A DNA stretch of 64,000 nucleotides from Nitrosopumilus sp. (GCF_025699255.1 NZ_JAILWA010000003.1:124001-188000), one strand, 5' to 3'. Shown: positions 24,505-34,096, numbered from the stretch's first letter. Translations and numbers: made by a program. Notes: generated from the letters alone by a model not told the origin.

Positions 24505-25754
24505 TTTATTTTTTTTTCAATTTCTTTTCTGATAAATTTAACAACTTTTTCTTTCTTTTTCCATCCAGATGTAGTTATTTTTTTATCATCTACAAAAAAT
24601 ACTTGATTATAGTTTGGATTTTTTTGATATTTTTTTCCAATATCATTTGCAATAATTACATCTGCACCTGAATCTTTTATTTTCTTTTGAGCTGATTTGA
24701 TTAATGCATTTTTTGTCATATCGGTTTCAGCCTTGAATCCAATTAGAAGAGCAGCATCTTTTTGTAATTTTTTTACTTGATCAATGATTTTTGGAGCTTT
24801 TTTGAGCCTGATTTCAAGTGATTTTTTGTCACTTTTTATTTTGGATTTTGATGTTTTTTCTGGGGTATAGTCTGAAGCAGCTGCAGCCATAATTACAATA
24901 TCAAATTTTTTCTTTAGTTCTTTTTTTGTCATATCAAACATTTCTTTACCTGTAGTAACATTGATGATTTTTGCACCCTTTGGTGGTTTTTCATTTGCAG
25001 GACCATACACTAATGTTACTTTAGCTCCTGCAGAAATTAATTCAGATGCTAAAAGTGTTCCAGTTTTTCCTGAGCTTAAATTTGTTATTACTCTAACAGG
25101 ATCAACGTATTCTATTGTAGGCCCTGCAGTCATTAACACTTTTTTATTTTTTAATACAGATGAAAATCCAAATTTCTTTAATACATGTTCTAAAACATCT
25201 TCTGGTTCAGGAGATTTTGCTTTACCTTCTATCATTTGAGGGGAAAGAAATTCAATTTTATTTTTTAAAAAACTAATATTTTTTTTCACTGCAGCATTTT
25301 CATACATAGATGCATGCATTGCTAAACACATCAAAATTGGAATTTTTGAGCCAAATCCCACTGTAAGAACTGTTGAAACAGGCGTATCATCAATTCCATT
25401 AGCTAATTTTCCTAATGTATTAGCTGTTGCAGGATATACTATTACTAAATCTGATTGATTATAATCTGCTAATCTAATATGCTCTAGTTCTCCTGTGAGT
25501 TTTGTAGTTACTTCATTCCCTGTAGCCCATTTGAAATATTCTGGTTGAATTAATTTTGTTACTGCATTACTTGTTACACATTTTACATCAGCACCATGTC
25601 TCATTAGTAATCGTGCAAGCTCTATTGATTTGTATGCTGCAACACTACCAGATATACAAAGTACAATTTTCTTTCCAGATAATTCTACTCCATGTGAATT
25701 TACTATATCTAAAGAGGGATGATCATTTTTTAGAATTTTCTTCTTAACTGCCAA
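24501..25754 (-). CDS. coaBC: bifunctional phosphopantothenoylcysteine decarboxylase / phosphopantothenate-cysteine ligase
   Basis: It joins cysteine to 4'-phosphopantothenate and decarboxylates the product to 4'-phosphopantetheine. In the 417-aa protein the N-terminal FMN-dependent CoaC half has ISGSVAAYKSIELARLL, PATANTLGKLANGI and CLAMHASMYEN. The CoaB half has MTAGPTIEYVDPVRVITNLSSG, AAAASDYTP and IGFKAET. Its start overlaps panB by 11 nt. It belongs to a complete minus-strand archaeal CoA operon (24.3-28.3 kb). Confidence 0.95.
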   Translation of the reverse strand: MAVKKKILKNDHPSLDIVNSHGVELSGKKIVLCISGSVAAYKSIELARLLMRHGADVKCVTSNAVTKLIQPEYFKWATGNEVTTKLTGELEHIRLADYNQSDLVIVYPATANTLGKLANGIDDTPVSTVLTVGFGSKIPILMCLAMHASMYENAAVKKNISFLKNKIEFLSPQMIEGKAKSPEPEDVLEHVLKKFGFSSVLKNKKVLMTAGPTIEYVDPVRVITNLSSGKTGTLLASELISAGAKVTLVYGPANEKPPKGAKIINVTTGKEMFDMTKKELKKKFDIVIMAAAASDYTPEKTSKSKIKSDKKSLEIRLKKAPKIIDQVKKLQKDAALLIGFKAETDMTKNALIKSAQKKIKDSGADVIIANDIGKKYQKNPNYNQVFFVDDKKITTSGWKKKEKVVKFIRKEIEKKIK

Positions 25755-26583
25755 TTTCTTTCCTTAATTTTTCTAATTCTTCTTGATTCATTGAAAATGA
25801 ATTTTCTTTTGTAGGAAATTTACTTGATTCCACATCGATGCGATAATTCTCAAGCGATTTTACAATATCCTCAGACAAATTCATGTATCTTTTAGCAAAT
25901 TTTGGTTTAATTTTGTCATACATGCCTAGTAGATCTTGAACCACAAGCACTTGACCATCACAATTTACTCCTGAGCCTATTCCTATGACTGGGACACTGA
26001 CTGTTTCAGAAATAATTTGAGCAACTTCATGGCTAACCATTTCTATTGCAATGCTGAAAACTCCTGCTTCTTCTAACTCTTTGGCATCTTCAATTAACTT
26101 CAAAGCAGAATCTTTTGTTTTTCCTTGAACTTTGTATCCTTCTGAAAGCATTGTAGTTTGTGGCTGTAATCCTATATGACCCATAACAGGAATTCCTACA
26201 TCTACTATTGCACTAATTGTTTCTGCCATTATAGAACCACCTTCTAGCTTTACTGCATCCGCACCTGCTTTGATTAATTTTCCTGAATTGTTTATTGCAT
26301 CTTCGATACTTGCTTGATATGACATAAAAGGTAAATCTGATACTAATAGAGAATCTTTCCTTGCTCTACTAACTGCCTCAGTAAACATACACATTTGATT
26401 CATTGTTACAGGAATTGTATTCTCATAACCCAACATTACCATTCCAGCACTATCTCCAACTAACAAAACATCAATTCCAGCTTTATCACACAAAGATGCT
26501 AATGTGTAATCATAACTTGTAATTACAGAAATTTTCTTCTTTTTTGTTTTCATTTCAATTATATCTTGAACAGTTTTATGCAA
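25744..26583 (-). CDS. panB: 3-methyl-2-oxobutanoate (ketopantoate) hydroxymethyltransferase
   Basis: It adds a hydroxymethyl group from methylene-tetrahydropterin to 2-oxoisovalerate, the first step toward pantoate. The 279-aa TIM barrel has VITSYDYTLASLCDKAGID, LLVGDSAGMVMLGY (metal-binding Asp), DLPFMSYQ, KLEGG and GHIGLQPQ, all PanB hallmarks. In archaea the one-carbon donor would be a tetrahydromethanopterin-type cofactor (inference). The start overlaps the preceding gene by 8 nt. Ketopantoate reductase is not in the window. Confidence 0.95.
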   Translation of the reverse strand: MHKTVQDIIEMKTKKKKISVITSYDYTLASLCDKAGIDVLLVGDSAGMVMLGYENTIPVTMNQMCMFTEAVSRARKDSLLVSDLPFMSYQASIEDAINNSGKLIKAGADAVKLEGGSIMAETISAIVDVGIPVMGHIGLQPQTTMLSEGYKVQGKTKDSALKLIEDAKELEEAGVFSIAIEMVSHEVAQIISETVSVPVIGIGSGVNCDGQVLVVQDLLGMYDKIKPKFAKRYMNLSEDIVKSLENYRIDVESSKFPTKENSFSMNQEELEKLRKEIGS

Positions 26584-27352
26584 TTTTTGCTCTCCTTGTT
26601 AAATTATTTTTTATTTGAATAATATTCTCTTTTAGATTTTCCTTATTATCAAATTCATCAATAATTTTTAATAGGCTTTTTTGATTTTTTTTTGAAAGCT
26701 TTTTTGTTTCAATAATTAACAAATCAATCGCTCTTGTCACATTATCTACAATTGTAATGTTTGCAGTTTGTGAAGTTCTTGAAAGTGGATTAAGATCAAA
26801 TGTAATTACTGTTTTTCCTGCATTTCTGAGCGCCATAGTTCTATCACCATCTTCCAATGGTACAACTACCACGTCTGCAACAAAAATTCCATCTTTATCT
26901 ACAATTCTTCTTGCTGAATCAATTCCTGAAAGTTTTTTAGATGAAGTTTTTTTTGTGCCTAAAACTTGTTCTGCTCCATTTTTCTTTAGAGTTTTAATTA
27001 TTGCATTTTTTCTTTTTTTGTTGGTATAGAATAGATTTACCTCAAGCTTTGCTTTAGTCTGCTTAGATAGAAGTACAATTTGTTCGGGGCATAATGCTGC
27101 AATGTTTCCATTAACTGAGATAACAGGCATTTTTGCCACTAATAATTGGGCAGCTGCGGCTTTGATTGCTCGTTTAGATGCTTTACCTGTTTTTTCTCCT
27201 AAGAGATAGTCAAAAGCCTCTCCTCTGCCTTGAGCTAATAGACCCTCTCTTGCAACTAGTCCTTTATCAAATCCCTCTACTAGTTTTTCACGAATTAATA
27301 ATGATTTAGCTCTTGGATGAGATTTAGGAATTAATGACATATTTTTTATCAA
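26576..27352 (-). CDS. 4-phosphopantoate-beta-alanine ligase (archaeal phosphopantothenate synthetase)
   Basis: It condenses 4-phosphopantoate with beta-alanine using ATP. With pantoate kinase it replaces bacterial PanC and CoaA. The 258-aa protein matches the archaeal family (COG1701 type): IPKSHPRAKSLLIREKLVEG, GRGEAFDYLLGE, VNGNIAALCPE, VVPLEDGDRTMALRNAGK and DLNPLSRTSQTANITIVDN. TTG 27352 or the ATG five codons on (MSLIPK) could start it. It overlaps pantoate kinase by 4 nt and panB by 8 nt. Confidence 0.93.
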   Translation of the reverse strand: MIKNMSLIPKSHPRAKSLLIREKLVEGFDKGLVAREGLLAQGRGEAFDYLLGEKTGKASKRAIKAAAAQLLVAKMPVISVNGNIAALCPEQIVLLSKQTKAKLEVNLFYTNKKRKNAIIKTLKKNGAEQVLGTKKTSSKKLSGIDSARRIVDKDGIFVADVVVVPLEDGDRTMALRNAGKTVITFDLNPLSRTSQTANITIVDNVTRAIDLLIIETKKLSKKNQKSLLKIIDEFDNKENLKENIIQIKNNLTRRAKIA

Positions 27353-28260
27353 TTATTAAGAACTCTAGCTCCAACATCATCTAATTCTGATTTAATTATT
27401 ATCCCTTCTTGATATTTTTTCAAAATTTCCATTACTTTATTTTCTTCTTTTTGTGGTATCATTGAAAAAATTGTCTCACCAAAAAGAGCTATTCCACATT
27501 TAATCTCATTTTTTGATAATTCTTTAACTATCTTCTGCATTCTAGGAGTCATTACATCTACGTATTTAGCAAATTCTAATGACATATCTTGAAAATGATA
27601 ATAGTCTTTTGATTCCAATAATCTATTTACCATTTTTCCACCTAATCCATTTATTTTTGATAATTGCTCTTTGATGAATTTGTTTGTAGATATTGGAGAA
27701 AAACAAATCATAATAATAGATATTTTTTCTGTTAAAATTTTTTCAACATGACCAATTCCTGGCGCACCTGGTTTAACACGTATTTCAAATCCTCCATGAT
27801 ATGATGCTAATACATCACCTAGTCCTGTTTTACAATTAACTTCAGCATTATGTGCAATTTTTCCAATTATTGTTTTCTCTAAGTTTGTTTGGAGAGCTTG
27901 ATCTAATGCATATGATAATGATAATGCAACTGCACTACTAGATCCTAAACCATATCCTACTGGAATTGATATTTCATGTTCAATTTCGAAAAAGTATTTT
28001 GAAAATTCCCCAAGTTTTAAAAATTCATTTAATACAAATTCAGAAACATCAGTTTTATCAGATTGATATCCATTTGTTTTAATTTTAAAATTAGATTTTT
28101 GGTTTTCTTTTGTATGAATTTTTACTTTAGTTGTTACCCCTTGTTTGATTGAAAATCCTGCTCCCATCGAACCTAAATTTTCTAGATTTTTTTGTCCATC
28201 ATCTAAATGGGCTTTAAAAAATCCTGTAATATGTGCCGGACAAAATGCTTTTGCCTCCAT
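27349..28260 (-). CDS. pantoate kinase (GHMP superfamily)
   Basis: It phosphorylates pantoate at the 4-position, the archaea-specific first kinase step of CoA synthesis. The 303-aa GHMP-fold protein begins AFCPAHITGFF, has GSMGAGFSIKQG, and carries the ATP loop PVGYGLGSSSAVALS. It is the first gene of the CoA operon. Starting at ATG 28260, it is divergent from the PhoU-like gene 66 nt away. The family was defined biochemically in Thermococcus; the assignment here rests on motifs plus operon context, which agree. Confidence 0.93.
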   Translation of the reverse strand: MEAKAFCPAHITGFFKAHLDDGQKNLENLGSMGAGFSIKQGVTTKVKIHTKENQKSNFKIKTNGYQSDKTDVSEFVLNEFLKLGEFSKYFFEIEHEISIPVGYGLGSSSAVALSLSYALDQALQTNLEKTIIGKIAHNAEVNCKTGLGDVLASYHGGFEIRVKPGAPGIGHVEKILTEKISIIMICFSPISTNKFIKEQLSKINGLGGKMVNRLLESKDYYHFQDMSLEFAKYVDVMTPRMQKIVKELSKNEIKCGIALFGETIFSMIPQKEENKVMEILKKYQEGIIIKSELDDVGARVLNN

Positions 28261-28325
28261 TGATCTGAGTTTAAATTTTACACAAAATATAAGAATATGG
28301 ATTAAATTAATTAAATTAGTATAAA

Positions 28326-29306
28326 TTGACTAAATTTGTTAGACGCCTACAAAGAATCGGAAGTAGTATTCTAGTATCCTTGCCAAAAGAATGGGTCGAT
28401 GCGAATAATCTTGATAAAAGTAGTCAAGTTGAACTAGAAACTGGTCAGGATAGTATTTCGATTTCCGCAAATAAAGAGATCAGACCAACAAAAGAACTCA
28501 TAATTTCTTATCCTTTGGCTAAAGAAGAAAATATTGTTGCAAACATTACTGGTGCTTACTTATTGGGTTATGATGTAATTGAAATCAATTCCAAATCAGT
28601 CATTCCTGGTAAAGATAGAGAAGAAATTCGTAATTCAATGAGAAGATTAGTGGGCATGGAAATAATTGAAGAAGACTCTTCTCATATTAACATGCAATTT
28701 CTTTTGGATGCAACAACTCTTAATCCTCCAAAAATTCTCAAACGAATGAGTTCTATTTCACTAGGAATGTATGATGATGTATTAACTGGACTAATTTCTG
28801 ATGACAAATCTAATCTTCAAACTTTAGCAAAACGTGATGTTGAAGTAAACAGACAATATTTTCTACTTGTAAGATTAATTCGAAGTACTCTTGTTGATAA
28901 AAGATTAGCTAATGCATTCAATCTAGAAAATATAGATGTTTTAGATTATAGAGTTGCAGCAAATGTACTTGAGAATGCAGGTGATTCGATTGTTGAATTA
29001 TCAAATTTTATTTTTAATTTTTCTTTATCAAAAGAATATTCACAAAAAATTTATGATGTGGTTAGAGATTTTAATAAACTTGCAGAAAAATCTATTGATG
29101 CATTTACAAAACCTGATAGATTTTTAGCAATTGAAGCTATATCAATGCATAAACAATATCAAGATAAACTTAGTTTACTTAGAACAACAATAGGATCTAA
29201 AAAACAAATTCCATTAGATTTTCTTGATTTAATATACATGTTTGAAAGAATTGCACAATCTTGGGCTGATGTTGCAGATCTAGTTCAGCCCATTTATAGT
29301 GAATAA
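28326..29306 (+). CDS. phosphate-uptake regulator: AbrB-type DNA-binding domain fused to PhoU-like helices
   Basis: The 326-aa protein has an N-terminal swapped-hairpin AbrB/SpoVT domain (about 1-48: RRLQRIGSSILVSLPKEWVDAN). A linker domain and PhoU-like three-helix bundles follow (about 120-320). This archaeal fusion is annotated as a phosphate uptake regulator and probably senses phosphate-transport status. Start is TTG at 28326. No pst transporter is adjacent. It ends directly beside the convergent Nudix gene. Confidence 0.87.
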   Translation: MTKFVRRLQRIGSSILVSLPKEWVDANNLDKSSQVELETGQDSISISANKEIRPTKELIISYPLAKEENIVANITGAYLLGYDVIEINSKSVIPGKDREEIRNSMRRLVGMEIIEEDSSHINMQFLLDATTLNPPKILKRMSSISLGMYDDVLTGLISDDKSNLQTLAKRDVEVNRQYFLLVRLIRSTLVDKRLANAFNLENIDVLDYRVAANVLENAGDSIVELSNFIFNFSLSKEYSQKIYDVVRDFNKLAEKSIDAFTKPDRFLAIEAISMHKQYQDKLSLLRTTIGSKKQIPLDFLDLIYMFERIAQSWADVADLVQPIYSE

Positions 29307-29822
29307 CTAATACAATTTTTTCTTTGCAGCATATGTCAAGATTGCACAAATTGTTTTTGAATCCTGAATTTTCCCTGTTTTTATCATCGATAGAACTTTT
29401 TTAAAATCAATTTTTACTACTGATAAAATCTCATCTTCATCTAATTTCAAATCAGCAATTTTCTTTAATCCTGAGGCTAAAAAACAATGAATTACCTCAG
29501 CATTATAGCCAATTGAAGGATAATATGTTATCAAAGGAGTCATTTTTTTTGCTCTATATCCTGTTTCTTCTTCTAACTCTCTAAATGCACATTTTATTGG
29601 TTCTTCTTTTTTTTCTAATGTTCCAGCAGGAATTTCTAAAATATATCCATGTGGATATCTATGTTGTTTAACTAGAATGACTTTTTTATCTTCATCAAAA
29701 GCAAGCATTGCAGCAGCTCCCCTATGTTTAATATATTCTCGTTTAACTTTTCTTCCTTCTATTTTTCCATCATAAACACTAAGACCTAAAATTTTTCCTT
29801 CATAAATTTTAGTTTCTTTCAT
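29307..29822 (-). CDS. Nudix hydrolase, ADP-ribose pyrophosphatase type
   Basis: It hydrolyses a nucleoside diphosphate linked to another group, probably ADP-ribose. The 171-aa protein has a complete Nudix box at residues 67-89 (G67, E73, R81-E82, E85-E86, G88). The preceding LEIPAGTLE and the downstream [17 protein letters not shown] segments are typical of the ADPRase subfamily. Start is ATG at 29822. It is convergent with the PhoU-like gene, with no gap. Confidence 0.92.
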   Translation of the reverse strand: MKETKIYEGKILGLSVYDGKIEGRKVKREYIKHRGAAAMLAFDEDKKVILVKQHRYPHGYILEIPAGTLEKKEEPIKCAFRELEEETGYRAKKMTPLITYYPSIGYNAEVIHCFLASGLKKIADLKLDEDEILSVVKIDFKKVLSMIKTGKIQDSKTICAILTYAAKKKLY

Positions 29823-29847
29823 AGATTATATCAAAAATTATTCGTAT

Positions 29848-30798
29848 TTAATTTGTTTGATACGATAAATGTAATTTAGGTGATTTCTTAAAATCATTGA
29901 TTGCTTTTTCTATCCATTTAGTATAAAATGAAATAGTTTTTGGAATAAACAAATCAGCTGATTTTACATTTTTAACATTTCTTACTTTTTGTGTTAGTTC
30001 ATCCATTTCAAAAATACTTTCACTATACATGAATAAAACAATCTGATTTTTTGCAATAAAAGGAATTTGTAAATATGAATTAGAAAATAAACCATTTAGT
30101 GTTTCTAACGTTTCTTTTAAATCTCCTTCTATCCAAGTTAAAATTACATGAGGGATAAAACTCTCAATTTTTTTTGGATTATATACTAATGTAAATTGAA
30201 TTCCATCATTGTTATGTATTTTTTCTAGACATCTCGTTATTGTTTTAGTTGACATTTTTGTATTTTTTGCAACTTGTTCAATTTTTTGTCTAGGATCTTT
30301 GATCAACTCTTCTAAAATCTCTAAATCTGTTTTTGTTAGATTTGCATTGAATCCTGGGTTTTCAGCTTCAAAAATACTTAAAACTCTAACATCTTTCATC
30401 AATTTTTTTGCAAGTTCAATTTTTTGACTCATATTATCTTTTACAGAAATTCCACAAACTGTGATTCCTCCAACACATGGAACTACAAAATATGGTTCAC
30501 CCACAAGACTTGCTTGTTCTAAGATTTCTGAAATATTTTGACCTGATACAACAAAGTACAAAACTCCATAACCCAAAACTGGAGGTTCAACTTTTACAAG
30601 GAATTCTTCAATAATCTTATTTTCTTGCATCTTTCTAATTCTGGCTCTAACTGCTCCTCCAGAAATTCCCAATTCTATGCCTATTTGCCTATCTGATTCC
30701 CTACAATTATTCAGTAGTCTGTTAAGAATTTGCATATCTAAATTGTCCATTATATCACTTATTGAGACTCCATAAAGTTTAGAACTAGCTAATATCAT
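29848..30798 (-). CDS. Lrp/AsnC-related transcriptional regulator with two HTH domains
   Basis: The first HTH (about residues 22-62: MQILNRLLNNCRESDRQIG...GGAVRARIRKM) is of AsnC type and is followed by a beta domain. A second HTH-like segment (about 157-200: KTDLEILEELIKD...TKTITRCLEKI) precedes a C-terminal domain that resembles a second ligand-sensing fold. The natural start may be M17 (ATG at 30750) rather than 30798. It is divergent from a MacB-type ABC operon 69 nt away and is a natural candidate for its regulator (inference). Confidence 0.8.
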   Translation of the reverse strand: MILASSKLYGVSISDIMDNLDMQILNRLLNNCRESDRQIGIELGISGGAVRARIRKMQENKIIEEFLVKVEPPVLGYGVLYFVVSGQNISEILEQASLVGEPYFVVPCVGGITVCGISVKDNMSQKIELAKKLMKDVRVLSIFEAENPGFNANLTKTDLEILEELIKDPRQKIEQVAKNTKMSTKTITRCLEKIHNNDGIQFTLVYNPKKIESFIPHVILTWIEGDLKETLETLNGLFSNSYLQIPFIAKNQIVLFMYSESIFEMDELTQKVRNVKNVKSADLFIPKTISFYTKWIEKAINDFKKSPKLHLSYQTN

Positions 30799-30867
30799 AT
30801 AAAATTGTCTATACTGTTAGCACTATATGTCATAGACATTAAATATTAGACTATTTTACATCTTTTT

Positions 30868-32055
30868 GTGGAATATCGATTAAAACTAGCAAAAAGAATG
30901 CTGTTTAATAAAAAAGGAAGTTTGATTGGTGCTGTTTTAGCAGTAACTATAGGAATTTTAGTGATTCATGTAAACTTCGTAATTTTTCAAGGATTATTTG
31001 ATGCAATTGTTAGAGATATCAGTGATTATAGAAATGGAGACATTCTTGTAACTGATGATGCTGATTATATTGACAAATCTGATTTGTCAATTGTAAATTG
31101 GTTTGAGAGGATCCCTTATGTTGAAGCGGCTACTCCGCGGCTTTCATCAACAGCTGAAATGAATATGACTAAAAATGGAAAACTAATTGAAGAAACTAGG
31201 GTTCCTCTAGTTGGGGTTGATCCATTTCGTGATATTAGAGCATCAACAGTTCATGAAACAATTGCAGATGGAAGTTATGTTTTCTCAAGAAATTCAATTG
31301 TTTTAGGTTCTAATGTTGCTGAAGATCTGGGAGGAGCTCAAGTTGGAGATAGTGTCAAAGTTCTTGTTGTTGATAGATTTGGTGCAGATCAAATTAGACG
31401 ATTTACTGTTTCTGGAATTGCAAAATCACCCGGAGGTCAAGGATTTGATTATACTGCTGTAGTACATATTGATACATTACGCGATATGATGAAAAGACCT
31501 GGAGACACAGGTTCATTTATGGTAAAATTAAATGATCCATCAAAAGCATTTGAGGTTAAAGAATTTTTCTTGCGTTCTTTCCCTAATGATGATTTCCTTG
31601 CAGAAACAATTGAAGAATCTGCAGAGGAACAACTTGCAGGTTTTAGATCTGGTATTGCAATGATTAACATGATTGGATATTTTGGAATGATGTCATCAGC
31701 ATTTGCAATAGTTACAATTCAGATGATGTTGGTTAATGGAAAAACTAGAGAAATTGGTGTAATGAGAGCAATTGGAGCTAAAAGAAAAGACATTCTCATA
31801 ATTTTTATTTTTCAAGGAATGATTATTGGTGCAATTGGGGCTGGAGTAGGAACAGCTGCAGGATTAGGTTATACTGTATATGCAAAGGAGACAAAAATGT
31901 CGTTTAATAACAGCCTCCCATTAGAAGTATCTTACAACTGGGAAAAAATAATTCAAACTGCACTAACTTCATTCGTTCTGGCGATTATTGCATCGCTATA
32001 TCCTTCGTATAGGGCTACAAAGCTATTACCAGTGGAGGCGATGAGAACTGTCTAA
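30868..32055 (+). CDS. MacB/FtsX-type ABC transporter permease
   Basis: A 395-aa membrane protein with the MacB/LolC layout: one N-terminal helix (about 17-40), a large extracytoplasmic MacB-PCD domain (about 45-265), and three C-terminal helices (about 268-292, 312-340, 360-382). Its FtsX-type cytoplasmic loop is TREIGVMRAIGAKRKDI. Such permeases move lipoproteins, peptides or drugs from the membrane by mechanotransmission. Start is GTG at 30868, with an ATTAAATATT box 20-29 nt upstream. It overlaps the ATPase gene by 8 nt. Confidence 0.88.
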   Translation: MEYRLKLAKRMLFNKKGSLIGAVLAVTIGILVIHVNFVIFQGLFDAIVRDISDYRNGDILVTDDADYIDKSDLSIVNWFERIPYVEAATPRLSSTAEMNMTKNGKLIEETRVPLVGVDPFRDIRASTVHETIADGSYVFSRNSIVLGSNVAEDLGGAQVGDSVKVLVVDRFGADQIRRFTVSGIAKSPGGQGFDYTAVVHIDTLRDMMKRPGDTGSFMVKLNDPSKAFEVKEFFLRSFPNDDFLAETIEESAEEQLAGFRSGIAMINMIGYFGMMSSAFAIVTIQMMLVNGKTREIGVMRAIGAKRKDILIIFIFQGMIIGAIGAGVGTAAGLGYTVYAKETKMSFNNSLPLEVSYNWEKIIQTALTSFVLAIIASLYPSYRATKLLPVEAMRTV

Positions 32056-32752
32056 CGTACTTGAAATTAATAATCTCAGCAAAATTTATGGCGAAGGAGA
32101 TAATCAGGTAAAAGCTCTTGATAATGTAACCTTTTCAATTAAACAAGGAGAATTTGTTTTAATTGTTGGTAGTTCTGGCTCTGGAAAATCCACCTTATTA
32201 AACATGATTGGATTACTAGACAGTCCCACAAATGGACAAATATTCATTGATGGAACAAATACCACAACTCTCATCGATGATGAAATTTCTTCTTTTAGAA
32301 ATAAAAAATTAGGATTTATCTTCCAATTCTCAAATCTGTTAACTGATCTTAGTGTTTTAGAAAATATTTTGTTACCCAGACAAATTGCTGGTACTGATGG
32401 TGCAGCTGAGAAAGATGCTATAGAATTACTAAAAGCAGTAGGTCTTGAGGATCAAATGGATAAACGTGCAAATAAAATTTCTGGTGGTCAAGCTCAAAGA
32501 GTAGCTATAGCAAGAGGATTGATCAATAAACCATCAATTGTTTTAGCAGATGAACCTACTGGTAATCTTGATTCAGTTACTTCTGAGACTATAGTACAAT
32601 TGATGAAATCAATGGCAAAAAAACTTAATCAAACATTTATCATTGTAACACACGATAGACAACATTTTGGAGAAGTTGATAGAGTTATTACAATTAAAGA
32701 TGGCAAAGCCTTTGAAGGTGATCAACCATCAGAAATGGAGATTATTGCATAA
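32048..32752 (+). CDS. ABC transporter ATP-binding protein (MacB/LolD type), apparent CTG start
   Basis: ATPase partner of the upstream permease. The frame encodes SNVLEINNLSKIYG at its N-terminus, Walker A GSSGSGKST (41-49 if numbered from CTG), the Q-loop, signature KISGGQAQR and Walker B IVLADEPTG. The first ATG in frame (32204) lies after Walker A and cannot be the start. Between the in-frame TGA at 32042-32044 and that ATG there is no ATG, GTG or TTG. CTG at 32048 gives a full-length 234-aa protein. The stop codon overlaps the next ATG (TAATG). Confidence 0.87.
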   Translation: MSNVLEINNLSKIYGEGDNQVKALDNVTFSIKQGEFVLIVGSSGSGKSTLLNMIGLLDSPTNGQIFIDGTNTTTLIDDEISSFRNKKLGFIFQFSNLLTDLSVLENILLPRQIAGTDGAAEKDAIELLKAVGLEDQMDKRANKISGGQAQRVAIARGLINKPSIVLADEPTGNLDSVTSETIVQLMKSMAKKLNQTFIIVTHDRQHFGEVDRVITIKDGKAFEGDQPSEMEIIA

Positions 32753-34053
32753 TGAATAAAATTATTTTAATATTATTTGTAATTGGGCTTGTGCCAATTA
32801 TTTTCAGTAATTCTTATGCTCAGATAACTTCTGGAGGATTTGGACAATCTCCATTTGAAAGAGACTTTGGTGATGTAAAATTTTTGGATGCATACTTTGG
32901 TACAATAAATGAAAAAATTGAAGTTGAAGCAGGAGATAGTAATGTTCCATTTACAGTTGTGTTTGCAAATGTCGGTACTCAGGATATTACTGGAATAAGA
33001 GGACAATTATCATTACCATTTGGTTTTTCACCATCTGATGGTCCAGGTTCAATAATTCGTGCTGATAGTGATTCCAATTCCTTGGCTGGAGATAATTTTT
33101 ACCTTACATTTTTTGTAAACATAGGTGAAAATACACCAATTCAACAATATCCTGGAACAGTTAAAGTAGATTATTCAAGATTAAGAGAATCTGGGATTAG
33201 AACAGCATTTGCTGATTTTGATTTTAAGGTTACAGGAGATAGTGTAATCAATGTAAAAGCATTGGATCCTTTTCTTACATCTTTAAAATCAAATGATGTA
33301 GTAATTGAAATTGCAAACGATGGTACTGCTCCTATTTCTGGTGTGGACATTATAGCAACTAATACTCAAACAGAACTTGCTTCTACTACATCCTCAACTA
33401 CTAATGTTGAAAATGTTGTAATTTTAGAATCAAGCTGGGATGTTGGAAATATAGCTCCTAAATCAGCTAGATATCTAACCGCAACAGTATATGTTCCTGA
33501 AACATTGAAAGGGGACACATTAAGAATCCCATTATCCATTTCATACTATAACACTCATGGAGATTTACATGAAATTTCAAAAATTGTTGATTTTTATATT
33601 AAAGGATTAATTGATTTAACAATTTTCAATGTTGATGTAATTGAATTGTCTGGAACGCAAATGGTAATTGGAGAAATTATCAATGAAGGAAATCAAGATG
33701 GATTATTTGGATTTGTTAGTATTGAGCCTACTGGTAATTCAAACATCAAACCATCCACTCAATTTATTGATGAAATTGAAGTTGACGCACCTGTACCATT
33801 TAATGTCCCCATTGAATTTGAAGGTGAACCTAGATATGGTGAACATGACATTACTATTACTGTAAGATACAAAGATAGTACTAGAGATGAGATTTTCTTA
33901 ACTCAAGATCAAACCATCATTGTTAGTAAACCATCAAATGATAATGATGATAGTATTGATCCTATAATGATAATTGTTCCAATCATATTGGTAGCAGCTG
34001 GAACATATTATGTAATTCGTAGGCGTAAAAAGGTAGAAATTAAGACTAGTTGA
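32752..34053 (+). CDS. exported, C-terminally anchored CARDB/S-layer-like protein
   Basis: A 433-aa protein with a signal peptide (about 1-24, ...SNSYAQ). It has several beta-sandwich repeats (about 40-390) containing FTVVFANVGTQDITGIRG and VVIEIANDGTAPISGV patterns of COG1361/CARDB domains. A C-terminal helix (about 402-421) with basic RRRKK tail follows. It is translationally coupled to the ABC ATPase (TAATG). It probably takes the role that periplasmic adaptors play in MacAB-like systems, or is the transported or surface substrate; this is inference. Confidence 0.78.
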   Translation: MNKIILILFVIGLVPIIFSNSYAQITSGGFGQSPFERDFGDVKFLDAYFGTINEKIEVEAGDSNVPFTVVFANVGTQDITGIRGQLSLPFGFSPSDGPGSIIRADSDSNSLAGDNFYLTFFVNIGENTPIQQYPGTVKVDYSRLRESGIRTAFADFDFKVTGDSVINVKALDPFLTSLKSNDVVIEIANDGTAPISGVDIIATNTQTELASTTSSTTNVENVVILESSWDVGNIAPKSARYLTATVYVPETLKGDTLRIPLSISYYNTHGDLHEISKIVDFYIKGLIDLTIFNVDVIELSGTQMVIGEIINEGNQDGLFGFVSIEPTGNSNIKPSTQFIDEIEVDAPVPFNVPIEFEGEPRYGEHDITITVRYKDSTRDEIFLTQDQTIIVSKPSNDNDDSIDPIMIIVPIILVAAGTYYVIRRRKKVEIKTS

Positions 34054-34096
34054 GATATAATTTTAAATCTGAAATGAGGACATTAGGATCGTAAAA

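Noticed and set aside
26757-27029. Frames on the plus strand opposite the CoA operon (e.g. 26757-27029, 24961-25239)
   Set aside because: They are hydrophobic reverse translations of Lys/Glu-rich coding sequence, overlap entirely with firm genes and lack promoters.
32204-32752. ABC ATPase starting at ATG 32204 (182 aa)
   Set aside because: It would begin after the Walker A motif. The frame continues upstream with a full ABC N-terminus, so the truncated version is not a functional gene model.
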